Notes under the pieces: generated by a model
Seen by the model: the letters and a program-made list of their open reading frames with translations, nothing else
Told to the model about the DNA's origin: nothing
Databases searched by the model: none
Made by a program: the position numbers and the translations under genes
Assembly (NCBI GenBank): GCA_023431055.1
Contig: JAEYXX010000100.1
Location: 1 to 13,494 of the forward strand
Source: Pseudomonadota bacterium
GTDB taxonomy: Bacteria > Pseudomonadota > Gammaproteobacteria > Pseudomonadales > Pseudomonadaceae
Reading direction: 5' to 3'
Length of the DNA stretch: 13,494 bases
Part shown: positions 12,542-13,494 of the stretch, piece by piece
Position numbering within the stretch: the first letter of the stretch is position 1
Layout: each line of letters opens with the position of its first letter

Positions 12542-13494
12542 CTAGATACGGAAGCTGTCGACCAGGTGCTTGAGGCGTACGGCCTGTTGTTCCAGGTCGT
12601 CGCAGGCGCGCAATGTCGCCTGCAGGTTTTCCACGCCTTCCTGGTTGAGGGAATTGATCTCGATGATGTCCATGTTCAGTGATTCGATCACCGAGGTTTG
12701 TTCTTCGGTCGCAGTCGCTACCGACTGGTTCATGCCGTCGATCTCGCCGATGCGGGCCGTCACAGTCTCCAGGCGCTCACCGGCCTGATTGGCAATTTGC
12801 ACGCTGTCTTCACTGTAGCGCTGGCTTTCGGTCATGGTGGTGACCGACTCGCGTGAACCGACCTGCAGTTCCTCGATCATCTTCTCGATTTCCTGTGCCG
12901 ACTCCTGGGTGCGGTGCGCCAGGTTGCGCACCTCGTCGGCGACCACGGCGAAACCGCGTCCCGCCTCGCCGGCACGGGCTGCTTCAATGGCGGCGTTGAG
13001 TGCCAGCAGGTTGGTCTGCTGGGAGATGCTTTTGATCACTTCGAGAATCTGACCGATATCCACGGTTTTGCTGTTGAGCATCTCGATCTTGGCGCAAGCG
13101 TCGCTGATCTTGTCGGAGAGTTCGCTCATCGATCGGATCGCCTGCTGCACCACTTTGCCGCCGTCCTCGGCCTGATGCCGTGCATCCGAGGCCTGGCTCG
13201 AGGCGTCAGCGGCGTTGCGGGCGATTTCCTGCGCGGCGGCGCCGAGTTGGTTGATTGCCGCAGCCACGCTGTTGGTGCGGCTGGACTGTTCGTCGGAGTT
13301 GGCCATCGATGAGTTGGAGGCATTGACCACCAGTTTCGCGACTTCGTTGACCTGGACGGTCGCCGAAGACACCTCGCGGATGGAGCTGTGGATACGTTCG
13401 ACGAACTGGTTGAAAGAGCGCGCCAGCGCGCCAAATTCATCGTTGGACTGGATCGTCAGGCGCTTGGTCAGGTCTCCTTCACCCTGGGCAATGT
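12542..13494 (-). CDS. Methyl-accepting chemotaxis protein, C-terminal part (5' end outside window)
   Basis: The last 316 residues of a chemoreceptor; the stop TAG is at 12544-12542 and the reading runs out of the right edge. Visible residues 1-20 ([12 protein letters not shown]) are the end of a HAMP domain, followed by the long coiled-coil signalling domain. The hairpin tip that contacts CheA and CheW is at about 161-189 ([20 protein letters not shown] then FAVVADEVR). About 140 residues separate the tip from the C-terminus, consistent with the 40-heptad class. It ends SFRI, with no CheR-tethering pentapeptide. The sensor domain is not in the window, so the ligand is unknown; amino-acid receptor genes (pct) lie near purU1 in P. 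aeruginosa as I recall, but I cannot assign this one. Confidence 0.95.
   Translation of the reverse strand, partial: IAQGEGDLTKRLTIQSNDEFGALARSFNQFVERIHSSIREVSSATVQVNEVAKLVVNASNSSMANSDEQSSRTNSVAAAINQLGAAAQEIARNAADASSQASDARHQAEDGGKVVQQAIRSMSELSDKISDACAKIEMLNSKTVDIGQILEVIKSISQQTNLLALNAAIEAARAGEAGRGFAVVADEVRNLAHRTQESAQEIEKMIEELQVGSRESVTTMTESQRYSEDSVQIANQAGERLETVTARIGEIDGMNQSVATATEEQTSVIESLNMDIIEINSLNQEGVENLQATLRACDDLEQQAVRLKHLVDSFRI

Noticed and set aside
1..13494. Mobile elements, tRNA or rRNA genes, CRISPR arrays, phage attachment sites
   Set aside because: No transposase or integrase motif, no repeated spacer array, no tRNA-like fold and no long direct repeat was seen; gene content and composition look like core chromosome.

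Overview
The window looks like a chromosomal segment of a Pseudomonas species. It is GC-rich throughout. It encodes an MvaT nucleoid protein of the exact 124-residue type confined to pseudomonads, and the order purU - mvaT - sbcB - MoxR-type membrane operon is one I recall from Pseudomonas genomes (P. aeruginosa PA4314-PA4316 and onwards, from memory). I see no insertion sequence, integrase, tRNA, rRNA or CRISPR array, so this reads as core genome and not a mobile island.

Layout. Positions 1-545 (minus) hold most of sodB, the iron superoxide dismutase, cut by the window's left edge. Positions 790-7611 (minus) hold a tightly packed six-gene operon, transcribed as RDD-family membrane protein, SpoIIM/DUF95 membrane protein, DUF4129 protein, DUF4350 protein, MoxR-type AAA+ ATPase and DUF58 protein. 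Each junction overlaps by 4 or 14 nt. Just upstream (7701-8459, minus) is a multi-spanning membrane protein of unclear family. Then come sbcB (exonuclease I, 8643-10076, plus), mvaT (10314-10688, minus, with a clear promoter and a strong terminator), purU (formyltetrahydrofolate deformylase, 10986-11837, plus), a two-CBS-domain protein (11883-12308, plus), a 56-residue acidic small ORF (12320-12490, plus) with its own terminator, and the C-terminal part of a methyl-accepting chemotaxis protein (12542 to the right edge, minus).

How they fit together. sodB, sbcB, mvaT, purU and the chemoreceptor are well-understood families. The six-gene operon is the part with no settled function: a cytoplasmic MoxR ATPase paired with a DUF58 (VWA-like) partner, plus four membrane-anchored proteins. 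The same set (MoxR, DUF58, DUF4350, SpoIIM/DUF95, RDD) recurs in distant bacteria such as mycobacteria, which suggests a conserved membrane-associated assembly or maturation machine. The CBS protein and small ORF follow purU closely and probably share its transcript.

The most interesting non-coding signals are a structured sodB leader, a short hairpin that covers the SpoIIM ribosome-binding site, a hairpin with a candidate promoter in front of the RDD operon, a 14-bp palindrome just before sbcB, and an AT-rich mvaT promoter region. All promoter calls were made by eye and are tentative.
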